NCBI GenBank assembly: GCA_040954595.2
Contig: CM082577.2
Coordinates: forward strand, 18,662,001 to 18,726,000
DNA from: Balanoglossus misakiensis
Taxonomy: Eukaryota > Hemichordata
Direction of reading: 5' to 3'
DNA length: 64,000 nt
The notes beneath the pieces were generated by a model that saw only the letters and a program-made list of their open reading frames with translations, did not search any database and was not told where the DNA came from. Position numbers and translations under genes: made by a program. This document shows, in pieces, positions 10,923-23,100 of this stretch (position 1 is the stretch's first letter; each line of letters starts with the position of its first letter).

Positions 10923-11246
10923 TTAGTATATCCGCATTGTGTAGCGCGAGTCCAGAAAACTACCTTTCTCCGATAAGCAAATAAGATAGAGAGGTAGGGT
11001 TTCAGACGTTCTCCTTGTGTAACCTATTGTTGAAATGACATATGCAATAAATAAGTCTTCAGGCAAAATACATGTGTATCTCTTTTGTGTGCGTACATGT
11101 ATGTAGGATAGGGGAGTAGAATTGTGAAATGGGTGTGGGGTATGGGGGGTTAGGATTTGGAATGGGCATGTGCATGATATGTTCTGATATATCAGATTTA
11201 AGGAGGCGGGTACGTATGTATGAGGCATGGTGTTCACGCCAGGAGA
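10923..11246 (+). other. 3' untranslated region of the YR retrotransposon
   Basis: 324 bp between the recombinase stop and repeat B1. A G-rich segment lies at about 11130-11165. I see no gene and no methyltransferase or hydrolase frame. Confidence 0.6.
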
Positions 11247-11323
11247 GCCACCCAGAACTTCGACCCAATCCTATAACAATAGGCATATCCTTGAGCGAAG
11301 TGATAAGGCTTTAAATATTAAGT
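11247..11323 (+). repeat. Split direct repeat B1
   Basis: 77 bp, identical by eye to 11545-11621, and directly abutting A2. The B1/A2 junction is where circle-mediated recombination is expected in this class. Confidence 0.92.
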
Positions 11324-11426
11324 TATTCAAAGCCGCATCACTGAGTGATATGGATCCGCAATATGCAAATTTGTGGGGTATAAATAGGTAACAATGCAGC
11401 CGGACTTTCTCCCTCATTTGCAACAG
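11324..11426 (+). repeat. Split direct repeat A2
   Basis: 103 bp copy of A1, including the TATAAATA box. Confidence 0.93.
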
Positions 11427-11544
11427 GCCGAGTCAAGGACACATATGGCGGAATTGATAGGGAAAGTTATGCGGTTTCCGATAAGAAAACTATAACCCAC
11501 CCGCCCACCCTCTATGAACGAGTCACGTGCTTCGCCATGGACAC

Positions 11545-11621
11545 GCCACCCAGAACTTCGACCCAATCCTATAACAATAGGCATATCCTTGAGCGAAGTG
11601 ATAAGGCTTTAAATATTAAGT
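11545..11621 (+). repeat. Split direct repeat B2 (right end)
   Basis: 77 bp copy of B1 forming the right terminus. The 118 bp between A2 and B2 (11427-11544) is unique spacer. Confidence 0.92.
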
Positions 11622-12080
11622 CATTTGGCACAATGGTGCAGGCCTATGAGAGCTGGTGCAGTACCCTTGTGAATGTGTAATTGGTCATGTGACCTGATGA
11701 TCATATATGGGCAAAATTTTCAAGTTTGCCTAATTTGCATATGAATGGAGATATCAAAATTCTGTTCAGATGCTTTGTGGACCATATGGCCAGGGTTCTA
11801 CATGCCAAATGTCAAGGCCATAAGCCATGTCAATTTTGAGAAGAAGATTTTTAAATATTATTTTCCATATTTTTCGCCAAAGCCATGGGCCTATACTTTA
11901 CATAGTTAAGCTATGACCACAGATTATTTTGGATAAATATACATACATATCTCAAAATCTGTTCGGCCGATCAATTCCAAAGTTGCTGTGCAGCTAGCCT
12001 AGCATTTGTTAATCATTTTAAGCGAAAAAAAATAATATGAAAAATCAACCGATGTTTTTATATTAATTTTTTTATTAATT
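11622..12080 (-). mobile_element. HINE-like family I body resumed after the retrotransposon
   Basis: It continues the body broken at 5517, starting CATTTGGCACAATGGTGCAG as in intact copies (2190-2215). It runs to the T tract TATTAATTTTTTTATTAA, where a family III hairpin starts at 12081. The missing remainder (TTATACCTTTACTTATACC onward) appears at 56252. Confidence 0.7.
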
Positions 12081-12143
12081 GGGGGCACAAGCGCCCTCAG
12101 GCGGCTTGTGCCCCCATTGGTATTGTTGGAATTTTTCTTTATT
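12081..12143 (-). mobile_element. Family III terminal hairpin and leader, opening the large nest
   Basis: The hairpin at 12081-12115 has arms GGGGGCACAAGC / GCTTGTGCCCCC. The family III leader ATTGGTATTGTTGGAATTTT follows, and then another hairpin interrupts it. Its five-G arm matches the tail at 56220-56251, which has an unusually long C run (GCTTGTGCCCCCCC). Confidence 0.6.
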
Positions 12144-13646
12144 AGGGCCCAAGCGCACGCAAGCGCTTGGGCCCTATTGGTTTCGTTGGAATTTTTCTTT
12201 CTTGCTTGCTTTCTTTCTTTCTTTCTTTCTTTCTTTATTCTTGTGTCAATTCTTCGGCCAACTAAATCTCAGAAACTACTGCAGGTACACTGCTCAAACT
12301 TGCTACAGTGGTCAAGGTCTATGAGTAGATGTGCAGTGACTTGTGAATACTTAATTAGTCACGTGACCTGGCGGCCATATTGGATTTTCTGAAAAAATTC
12401 AAATCTCAGATCTCAGAAACTACAAGTCAGATCGACTTCAAATTTGGCATGCAGGTAGACTACCTTCTGCCCATCATTTTTGTAATTGGAAATTTTGCTG
12501 TCAATGTTGCAGTTTTTTTGCTACTATTTTTTTTCTGAAATCTGGCTTAAATTTCAAAAATCTTCTTCTCCAGAACCAGTGATAACCGAGACACGGGGTT
12601 TGGGGTATGTGGTCACCTAAGTGATGTCTATCAAGTTTGCGAAGATCATCGTGATTGGTCGAAGATTATGGCGGCCATATTGGATTTTCGAAAAACCATA
12701 GTTAAACTCCAAAAATCTTCTTCTCCAGAACGGGCGATGACTGAGTCGCAAGATTCGGGGAGTATGGTCACTACACTGATGTCTATCAAGTTTGCAAAGA
12801 GCATTGTGATTGGTTGAAGATTATGGCGGCCATATTGGATTTTGTAAAAAGCAGTGAAAAATTGAAATTCCGTTTTCTAGTCCAAAAATTGATAGCATAC
12901 AAATTCTTTTTATGGATATCAATCGTCATGTGACTAAAATATGTTACAATTTTTTGGCCATTTTTCACATGACCTTTGACCTACTTATCACGCGTTATTA
13001 TTTCTGCATATCTAATTCCAGGCTAACCTATAGGGCTAGACGTTTGGTTTTTGATGCTTGTGGATTAGTGTGTGATCAAAATATTTTGCTACTTTTCATG
13101 ACCCCTTTGACCTCTGCTGACCTCATTAATTATGTGCATAGCTAATTACAGGTGAACCAATAGAGCTAGAGGTTTGGTTTTTGTTGGACATGGACAAGTA
13201 TGGGATCAAAATTTTTTGCCCAAATGTTGGGTGACCTCTGGTGACCTTTGACCTACTTTCGCATATCTCAGCATCCAGAGCAGATACAGCCATGGCATTT
13301 GATAGGATGGGACCAAAATGTAAAGCCACATTTTTGGGTCACCTGTGACACCTGCTGACCTCATTAAATATGCACATACCTAATTACACGCGAACCAATA
13401 GAGCTAGAGTTTTGGTTTTTGTTGGACATAGACCAGTATGGGTTCAAAATTTTTTGCCCAAATGTTGGGTGACCTCAGGTGACCTTTGACCTACTTCACC
13501 CTATTTCAGCAGCAAAAATACACACATCCTTGTTATGTCATGAGATAATACATCTGATAGAAAATTCTGTTTCTTCTCATTCATACTGTGCATATATAAT
13601 TCAAGATCAGCGCTTGGGCCCGACAATGCTGCTCGCAGCTTTAATT
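12144..13646 (-). mobile_element. Complete HINE-like family II unit
   Basis: The hairpin at 12144-12175 has arms AGGGCCCAAGCGC / GCGCTTGGGCCCT. Then come the leader, (CTTT)n at about 12200-12240, and a body with CACGTGAC at 12360-12367 and repeated GATTATGGCGGCCATATTGG blocks. The monomers (13000-13560) and the matching tail GCGCTTGGGCCCGACAATGC end at 13646. Hairpin and tail arms agree (GGGCCCAAGCGC). Confidence 0.7.
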
Positions 13647-13699
13647 AGGGCCCAAGCGCACGCAAGCGCTTGGGCCCTATTGGTTTCGTTGGGGTTTTT
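13647..13699 (-). mobile_element. Family II hairpin-leader fragment
   Basis: Hairpin 13647-13678 and a T-ended leader of 21 bp, interrupted by the hairpin at 13700. Its body is not adjacent. Confidence 0.55.
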
Positions 13700-13750
13700 A
13701 GGGCCCAAGCCCAGCAGGCTTGGGCCCTATTGTTTTTACTGGAGTTTTTT

Positions 13751-15425
13751 AGGGCACAAGCCCAGCAGGCTTGTGCCCTATTGTATTTACTGGAGTTTTT
13801 CTTCTTCTTCTTCTTGTGCCGTTTTTTTCGTCAAGTACATCTGGAAAACGGCTGAACCTACAAATTTCAAACTTGGCATAATGGTGCAGGCCAATAAGAG
13901 CATGAGCTGTACCCTTGTGAATGTTTAATAAGTCATGTGACCTGATGCCCATATTTGGGCAAAATTTTCAAATCGGCCTTATTTGCATATGCATGGAGAT
14001 ATCAAAATTCTTTTAGCAACTTTTGCTGACCATGGGGTCATTGTCCTACATGCCAAATTTCAAGGCCATGGGCCATGTCAATTTTGAGAAGAAGATTTTT
14101 AAGTATTATTTTTCATATTTTTCGCCCAAGCTATGGGCCTATACGTTACTTAGTAAAGCTATGACCACATATTATTTTGGATAAATATGCATACATATCT
14201 CAAAATCATCTCAAACTTTGGTGTGCAGCTAGCCTAGCATTTGTCAATCATTTTAAGTGAAAAAAATAATATGAAAAATCGACCGATTTTTTTATATTAA
14301 TTTTTTTAAATTAAATGTATACCTTTTTACTTATACCTATATAGTTAAGCTATGTACACGTCTTAGTGTGGAATTCTGGTCTGTGCAACGGTCCTGTACA
14401 GTGACTGTCTATTGGGCAGTGAGCACAATGGGACCAAAATAACAGGCAAAATTTTGGGCTCACCTGTAACACCTGCTTAACTAATGAATTATGTGCATAC
14501 CTAATTCCGGGCTAACTAATAGGCCTAGAGGTTTTGTTCTTGTGGGACAGGGACCAGTATGGGGTCAAAATTTCTTGCCCAAATTTTGGGTGACCTCAGG
14601 TGACCTTTCACCTACTTTACCATATCTTGGCATCCAGAGCAGGTACAAACTTGGCGCATGCAGGGTTGGGACTAAAATTGAAAAGCCAAAATGGGGGTCA
14701 CCTGTGACACCTGCATATCTCATTAATTATGCGCATACCTAATTCCAGGCTAACAAATAGGGCTATAGGTTTGTTTTTTGTTGAACATGGACCAGTATAG
14801 GGTCAAAATTTCTTGCCCAAATGTTGCATGACCTCAAGTGACCTTTGACCTACTTAACCATATCTTGGCATCCAGAGCAGGTACAGAATTGGCGTTTGGA
14901 GGGTTGGGACTAAAATTGAAAAGCCAAAATTGGGGGTTACCTGTGACACCTGCATATCTCATTAATTATGCGCATACCTAATTCCAGGCTAACAAATAGG
15001 GCTATAGGTTTGGTTTTTGTTGAACATGGACCAGTATAGGGTCAAAATTTTTTGCCCAAATGTTGCATGACCTCAAGTGACCTTTGACCTACTTTACCAT
15101 ATCTCGGCATCCAGAGCTGGTACAGACTTGGCGTTTGGAGGGTCGGGACTAAAATTGAAAAGCCAAAATGGGGGGTCACCTGTGACACCTGCATATCTCA
15201 TTAATTATGTGCATACCTAATTCCAGGCTAACCAATAGGGCTTTAGGTTTGGTTTTTGTTGAACATGGACCAGTATAGGGTCAAAATTTCTTGCCCAAAT
15301 TTTGCATGAACTCAGGTGACCTTTGACCTACTTTACCATATCTTGGCATCCAGAGCAGATATGCTTATTGCTATGTTGCTATGTGCTATGTTGGCTTGGG
15401 CCCGCTATTGCTGCTTGCAGCTATA
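13751..15425 (-). mobile_element. Complete HINE-like family I unit nested in the Helentron 1 leader
   Basis: Hairpin 13751-13779 (arms AGGGCACAAGCC / GGCTTGTGCCCT), leader, CTT tract, body, four 240-bp-class monomers (period 240 at 14702, 14942, 15182) and a tail ending at 15425. The hairpin variant (GGGCAC) does not match its tail (GGGCCC), unlike most units here. Confidence 0.62.
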
Positions 15426-17185
15426 TTCTTCTTCTTCTTCTTCTTCTTGTGCCGTTTTTTTCGTCAAGTAGATCTTGAAAACGGCTGAACCTACAAATCT
15501 GAAACTTGGCACAATGGTGCAGGCCTATGAGAGCTTGAGCTGTACCTTTGTGAATGTTTAATTAGTCATGTGACCTGATGACCATATATGGGCAAAATTT
15601 TCAAATCGGCCTTATTTGCACATGCATTAAGATATCAAAATTCTTTTAGCAACTTTTACTGACCATATGGCCAGGGTTCTACATGCCAAATGTCAAGGCC
15701 ATAGGCCTTGTCAATTTTGAGAAGAAGATTTTTAAGCATTATTTTTCATATTTTTCGCCAAAGCCATCGGCCTATACTATACATAGTTAAGCTTTGACCA
15801 CATATTATTTTGGATGAATATGCAGTCATATCTCAAAATCTGTTGGGCCGATCAACTCCAACTTTGGTGTGCAGGTAGCCTAGCATTTGCCAATAATTTT
15901 AAGCGAAAAAAATTAATATGAAAAATCAACCGATTTTTTTATATTAATTTTTTAATGAAATTTATACCATTACTTATACCTCTATGGTTAAGCTATGTCC
16001 ACGTCTTATTGTAGAATTCTGGTCTGTGCAATGGTCCTGTACAGTGACTGTCTATTGGCTCGTGTGCAGAATGGGATCGAAATAAAAGGCACAATTTTGG
16101 GCTCACCTGTAACACCTGCTTGACTCATTAATTATGTGCATACCTAATTCCGGGCAAACTAATAGGGCTAGAGGTATTGTTCTTGTGTGACTTGGACAAG
16201 TATGGGGTCAGAAATTTTTGCCCAAATATTGGGTGACCTCAGGTGACCTTTGACCTACTTTCCTATATCTAGGCATCCAGAGCAGGTACAGACTTGCAGT
16301 TTGGAAGGTTGGGACTGAAATTGAAAAGCCAAAATTTGGGTCACCTGTGACACCTGCCTACCTCATTAATTATGTGCATACCTAATTCCGGGCTAACTAA
16401 TAGGGCTAGAGCTTTCATTCTTGTAGGACATGGACCAGTATTGGGTCAAAAGTTTACGGCCAAATTTTGGGTGACCTCAGGTGACCTTTGACCTACTTTC
16501 CTATATCTCGGCATCCAGAGCAGGTACAGACTTGGCATTTGCAGGGTTGGGACTACAATTGAAAAGCCAAAATTTGCGGTCACCTGTGACACCTGCTTAT
16601 CTCATTAATTATGTGCATACCTAATTCCAGGCTAACCAATAGGTCTATAGGTTTGGTTTTTGTTGAACATGGACCAGTATGGGGTCAAAATTTCTTGCTC
16701 AAATTTTGGGTGACCTCAGGTGGCCTTTGACCTACTTTACTATATCTCAGCATCCAGAGCAGATACAGTCTTGGCATTTGGAGGGATGGAACTCCTAAAT
16801 GGAGCCTTACACTTTACCTCATTAATTATGTGCATACCTAATTTCAGACAAACCAATAGGGCTAGAGGTCTGGTTTTTGTTGCACATGTTCCAGTATGGG
16901 CTAAAAAAAATTTGCCCTAATTTTGGATGACCTCAGGTAACCTTTGACATACTTGCCCATATCTCTGCATCCAGCGCAGATACAGCCTTGGCATTTGGGG
17001 TGATGGGACAGTAATGGAGTCTTACACCTAACCTCAATAGTTATGCACATATCTAATTCCAGGCTAACCAATAGTACAAGAGAAGTGTGGTCTTGGGTTG
17101 GACATGGACCAATCTGGTTTAAGAACACTTTTGGAAAAGATTTTTGATGACTCATCAGCTGCCTTTCCAAAGTACAGCATCGATA
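15426..17185 (-). mobile_element. Family I body and monomers at the 3' side of Helentron 1
   Basis: CTT tract 15426-15449, the conserved family I body and at least five monomers, the last ones increasingly diverged. Similarity fades near 17185, where the AT-rich 3' flank of the coding module begins. Confidence 0.6.
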
Positions 17186-17984
17186 TTAAACAATTTAGTG
17201 TAATCAGCTACCATTTGATTACTAGAGTAATAATGTCAGATTTTTGCTGTGGTTTATGTTTTGGTGGATGAGGGTGTTTAATACCCATACATTTGTTGGG
17301 GAATTTGCACACAAAAAATCTTGCTAAATTTGTGGTCAATTTTTTGTATTTGAAAATAATAACTTTTACAATTATGACCAAACACATTTTAGACTAGTTT
17401 AGATTTTTTTATTGAATACTGAGCAACAATCAAATGAGTAAGGATTAACAATCAAATAGGTAAGGATGTACAAGTAATCAAACTTTACCATAGCAGTGAA
17501 TAACAACATGATAAGTAAAAATAAATAAAACTCAAGTTCTCAATGAGGATATCAATTGGAATCAATATATGTAGCTGTAACATATTTTCTCTTCCATTAA
17601 AGTATTGTATTCATGTTATTCTTTTCTTAATGAATCAGCTGTGTTACACAATGATCATTAAACATCATTGTTTGAGTTGGGTGAAAAGTGTAATTACAAA
17701 GTCTGGGAAAACTAAGTAAATTAATACACATGAATACATATAAAATATCTGTACAAATAACATACAAAATACATAGCTATCATAGAAATGAAAAAGAATT
17801 TATAATCAGTGAGTATTATCATCAAACCAGTCCAATTAGATAGTAATCTCACATTAACTAATATTAATATTTATTTCTTATATGGCACATATTTATTTCT
17901 TATATAGCACATGATACAACATACATTGACATATGAATTAACATGATGCATTTATGCAATAATTAGGTCACTATGACCTTATAT

Positions 17985-18315
17985 AGGACATATTTATTGC
18001 TTATATAGCACAGCTAACCGCTGTACTGTTTTTCCCCATGGTCATCTGACCTAGGTTATTTGATATAACTATTCCATTCAACTCCCTGGGGAGCAAACAA
18101 CAGCTCACACGTGCAGCCTTTATATCAGCCAAGCAGAGCTAAACATACACATACAATCTCTGTCCTACCAAGGTACCAATTTTTCCTTGGTAGGGAGAGG
18201 CTATGAGATGTAGAATGCCTTGCCAAAGGACACAACACCTAGCCATGCCAGGGCTCGAATCCATGATCCTTCGATCATGAGTTCGATGCTCTAACCACTG
18301 GACTGTGATGCCTCC
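17985..18315 (-). mobile_element. tRNA-derived SINE
   Basis: On the minus strand it starts with a tRNA-like head: an A-box-like TGGTTAGAGCA (18289-18299) and a B-box GGATTCGAGCCC (18251-18262). A core follows with the GTTGTGTCCTTTGGCAAGG stretch common in invertebrate SINEs, then a tail GTGCTATATAAGCAATAAAT. Two further tail-like copies lie at about 17868-17913. The tRNA head is too altered to be a working tRNA gene. Confidence 0.72.
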
Positions 18316-19878
18316 ACATACACATATAGCACAATCTATCGTTTTCCTGTGAAATTTAAAATATGACTGGCCAATGCCTACTTGTGCCTCACAACACCAT
18401 CAACATCATCGTATTGTTGCAAATGGTCATGGTGACGAAATTATTGCATCACACTTTGAAACTAATTCATATGTCTATGTATGTTTGTGGTCAAATGTCA
18501 TTGTGCCAAGGCAATACACAGAATTGGTTAACCCTTTCAGACTCAGGTCTCTGTTTATAGTCCAACTTCACTATAAGCAACAAGTGAAGTGATCCTTCTC
18601 GCCAATAAATTACTTTTCATAAAAAAATCAACTGCATCTATTTGTTTGATATGGTGCATTGTCATTTTAAGTGTCAACCAATGTGGTTCAGGTATGTCTG
18701 AGAACTAGCTCCACACTAACTGGCTGTTATTGCTGGATGGTGGGCAAGTTAAAGGTGTCTGCTACACATTTTCAGCATGGACTGACAAACATGAGCAGTA
18801 CTGAAGAAATGGAACAATATAAATATAGGATGTACAGGCTTTGTTATAACATGAACTGTCAATGCCAAAGCAATCATCGCCAATCTACCAGACTACACAA
18901 ACCAGTGTCTCACTACTCAATGACATTGAGTGGAATCTTAAAATTTCTATGAACTTTACAATTGTGTCAAGGATAGGTAGTGCTCACATTTGTTTCAAAT
19001 CAGTAATATTAATCATGAGTATATATCAACAAGGAAAAGACAGTGACCTGCACGCCAAAATAACTTTACCAGATAGATTTCAAAATACCATGGTTCAAAA
19101 ACAAGTTGTTGTAACCCTGCATTGATTGTGCCCATTGTACAAGTTCCTGTAATATCCAAATAAAGCTGTACTTGACTGGCCATGGCAAACACACAGTACA
19201 GCCAGATGTCTGTAATACTAAAAAGTTACATGCACATGTCATATTGACACAATTTGTTTGGTTCTCACTAAAATTGTCAGACCCAGGTAAAAACACATTC
19301 CTTACAATCATTTTTTCTACAATTTCATTAAATTTACTTCCGTATTTTCATAACTACTATAATTATATCACTAATTTAAAACAGCCATTAAATATGCACA
19401 CTGCAAATTCCTTTCAGGAAATAAAAATCCAATTAAATATCACTTTAAAGCACATTGCACATCACAGTTAACAATTGAAGTAATTCACACAAGCTCTAAC
19501 ATATTCCATTTCTACTTAAATACATTGTGTCATAAACACTTCAAATACAAATATATACATGTATGTATACGATTTGGGAGTTCGTTGCAAGTACTGCTGG
19601 CAGAGTGTATATATATACATATATCAATACATATATACACTTAAAAACATTTCTCTCTTCTATTATATATAGTTTCGCCATATACACATATACATTTGAA
19701 TTCATATAATCATTAAAATCACATTGTGATTAAACCTTCTAAAACACCTCACTCAAAATTACCAATGGCAATCACTTACAAATATGTGGAAACAAAGAGA
19801 GAACAAGTGACATGAGCTCTATCCTGTACTCCTAAAACGGTAAGCAACTGTACCTAATAGGCTAATACTGTCTTTACG

Positions 19879-19951
19879 ATTGTCAGGTCTTTTTGTGTTT
19901 GTTTACTGCTGACATAGGAACAGCAGTAAACAACAACAAACACCTGACAAT
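19879..19951. repeat. Short inverted repeat (hairpin) about 180 bp past the Helentron 1 stop
   Basis: Arms 19879-19911 and 19921-19951 pair with few mismatches around a 9-nt loop. The inner stem is GTTTACTGCTG / CAGCAGTAAAC and the outer stem is ATTGTCAGGT / ACCTGACAAT. It could be a transcript-end structure or a tiny fold-back element. Confidence 0.6.
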
Positions 19952-20126
19952 GGTAAACATGGAGCATATCTTGACAGGTGGTATTAATCAGATAGAGAAT
20001 TCAAACAAAAAAATGTGGCCCCGTCACAATGGCAACACCACAAAATCATAATAATCAGGACGGGTTTGCATTCTTGAAAATTACTTCAGTGTATATCAGT
20101 GTTTGTCTCAGTTTTAGTGTGAATGT

Positions 20127-23100
20127 TCAAATCTGAATACGTATGGCTTCATGAAAACTGAAGTATTTGGGTACAATCTCTACTGTGACATTTTCTATGC
20201 CTTTCACATACACATGGTCAATCAATGTACCTGCTTCTGTGGTTGCTCTATTAACACACTGCTTGAAACCACAGCATTGCATTAAATCCACAAGAGATGA
20301 CGATGTGAATATGTTCTCATTGAAATCACCCATGATCACTATCCCACCATGGCGTTTACCCATTTCACTCACTAAAAGAAGCAAGTTCTTCCTGAATGTC
20401 TCTGCTTTGTATGATGGTGGTCTATAAACTACTGCTATTGACACATTGATGTCTTTGTCATAAAATGCCATATATTCCAGGTTACAAACAGGCAAATGCA
20501 AAATTTCTACAGTTCTAGATATATTGCAGTACACTCCAACACCACCCCTATGTTGTGATTGCAAAGTTGCAGTGTTGTTATTCAATTGATTATAAGATAA
20601 ACTTCGGGGTTTGTGACAAAATACAAAACCACTAACTTCTATATCAGATTCTATTGTTGTCTCTGATAACCATGTTTCGGTCAAACAAATGAAATCTGAC
20701 TCCAAGTATTCAGTACCACTGCGAATATCTTCAATGTGGTTTTCAACACCCTCAATATTATGCAGTATGAAAGTGCAAGCATTACTTGTTTCCAACTTTG
20801 TTGCATATGTATCAAGAAACTGTGGCATTTCTGCCAAAGCAGCCTGTATCTTTGGATTGCAATAAATAGATGATGTTTTCAGTTCATCAATGACGAGACC
20901 TTCTAATGATCTTACTCGGCTCAATGCAACATATGCCTGCCCAGGTGCAAACATCTTCTTTAAACTAACAACAGCTTTATCAACTGTCAATCCTTGTACC
21001 TTGTGCACTGTACATGCCCATGCCAATTTCACAGGAAACTGTCTCCTAATACCACCATTAATTGCAACAGACAATTCCTGAGGTTCAATACGTGTGCTCC
21101 TTTCTGGTAACTGAACTACATTAGGTGTTTTTCTGCGCAACTTTTGCCCAACACTTACATTATCAAACATCACATAAACAGCTGTTGGGAAAGTCCCAGT
21201 TTCCTTCATTTCAATATGGCATACTGTTCCAAATACACCATTCACCAGCCCATCAGAAACATCTATATTTTGTGTCAATTGAACTCGTGCACCAATGGCT
21301 AGAGTTACACTTTTAGGCAACATTGTTCTGTAGACTTTTGTATGATGACCTTCCTTTCTTTCTAATTTCCCAGTTGTAGCATTCTTGATGAAATCTTCTG
21401 CTTCAATACACACAGGATCAGAACATAATGAATGAAGCATTGTAACATTGCATTTATTTACTTCTGCATTTGTACCAAAAATGTGAATGGCCTCAGAGGA
21501 TTCACCAGTGACACATTTCTGAAACATTTCCAAGTCATTTGCTTCCAGTGCCTCTCCCTTCTTGTGAAGTCTTATGCGATTTAGTGCTTCTGCAAATGCA
21601 CTATCCTTCTGTCTCATTATTTCAGTAAGCTCAACAATCCTGAAATTATCACTCCACAAACTAATGACATCATTGTCTACACAAAGTGGCCTTCCTTTCA
21701 CAGGTGGCAGTTGATAAAAATCACCAACAGCAATGACACTTACATTTCCAAATTGTGAATGGCTTGACGATTGTTTAATTTGTCTTAATCGTCCATGCAC
21801 ATAGTGCAACAACTTGTTATCAACCATAGAAATTTCATCTATTATTAAAATTTCAAGATTGCCAAGTTTGGAACGGAGACTGTTGATCTTTTCTTCGTGC
21901 AGTGGTTGATATGGCAGCTTTGAGTCAACTGCTATTGAAAATGCATGATGCAGTGTTTCTCCTTGAATATTAAATGCAGCTACACCTGTTGGAGCTGTGA
22001 GCATTACAGAGATTCCATCTGGGTTTGGCAATACACGAGATAAGATTCGTTTGGCTTCATGATATAATGTTTTTATTAAATGGCTTTTCCCAGTGCCAGC
22101 ACCACCACTCACAAATAAATAAAAAGGCTCTGGATTTTTTCCATTGCTTTTATCCAAACACCACTGTCTCACACTATAGAAAACATCTGCTTGTTTTTTG
22201 TTCAATGATCTGCACATTGCTGCAATCTCTGCTCTTGCCAGTGAAGTAGAAATCTCTACACTGCAATCACCTTGCGCTTTTACCACCAACTCTGGAATAT
22301 CATCTGTTTCATCTCCATCATCATCGTCATTGCATTTTTTGCCTTCCTCAATACATTCTAATCTGTCTAATTCATTTTCTGGGCAGATTTGTGCCCATGC
22401 ATCTTCGAGTGGTTCATTATTCCCACCAAGGAATTCTTCAGCCATATCAACAGCATCAGCCTCTTTTTCATACAGTGCTTTGTTTCTTTCCACAATGACA
22501 TTCACTTTTTCTACAGATTCAGATCCACATTTCACAGCACCAACACGATAGAAATCCTCGTAGGATTCAAAACCTCTAGGTTTCAGTTGTGCATCAACCC
22601 GGTATGGTAGAAAGAGTTCCAAGATACTACGATAATACTTCTCTGGATATTTTGTCACTGAGAATCTTGCATATCTGATGACAGCGGGTTCAGTTCGAGA
22701 TCTCTTTTGCATATAGCCAGTATCATTGTGTAACTGTACTACAGGACTCCGTCGTTTCTCATCATTGACATTCACAACTTCTGATTTTGAAACTATTCTG
22801 TATTCTGAGCAAAATGTAGCAAGACACATGGTATCAAATTCTTCTCCATATGGTCTGTTCTTGTATCTGTCAACAACACTATTCATCCAGATGCTTTCCT
22901 CATCGACCTCATTTCCTTTCATTTTGTTTCTTATTGCAGCAAATGGTAAACTCATTTTGATAGGATTTTCTCCAGTCGGGATAAATTGGACTTTTCGAGA
23001 TGATTGTTTCAGTTTCAATCCGCACACTCTATATACAGCTTCCTGAGCACTTACTTCTCTGTTGTGCAAATATACACTGCCCAACTGTTTCAATGCAGAT

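Larger units (their letters stand above)
5518..11621 (+). mobile_element. Complete tyrosine-recombinase retrotransposon (Ngaro/PAT-like, split direct repeats)
   Basis: The ends have the A1-coding-B1-A2-B2 layout typical of Ngaro/PAT-type YR retrotransposons: A1 5518-5620, B1 11247-11323, A2 11324-11426, B2 11545-11621. I read both repeat pairs as identical, which implies recent insertion. Inside, in order, are a Gag with a CCHC knuckle, RT plus RNase H, and a tyrosine recombinase, all with open frames. There is no integrase. I see neither the methyltransferase of DIRS elements nor the hydrolase of some Ngaro elements. The flanks rejoin to a family I body sequence (ctca-ya-tttggcac) without a target duplication, as expected for a recombinase mechanism. 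The assignment to Ngaro versus PAT is an inference. Confidence 0.93.
17186..20126 (-). other. AT-rich 3' flank of the Helentron 1 ORF
   Basis: There is no credible gene. It contains the SINE at 17985-18315, AT-rich simple sequence (about 19545-19700, many ATATAC runs) and the hairpin at 19879-19951. Short ORFs such as those near 18363-19471 show no domain and no composition shift. Confidence 0.55.

Noticed and set aside
18243-18315. tRNA gene
   Set aside because: A and B boxes are present, but the arms do not fold into a proper cloverleaf and the sequence runs into a SINE core and tail.
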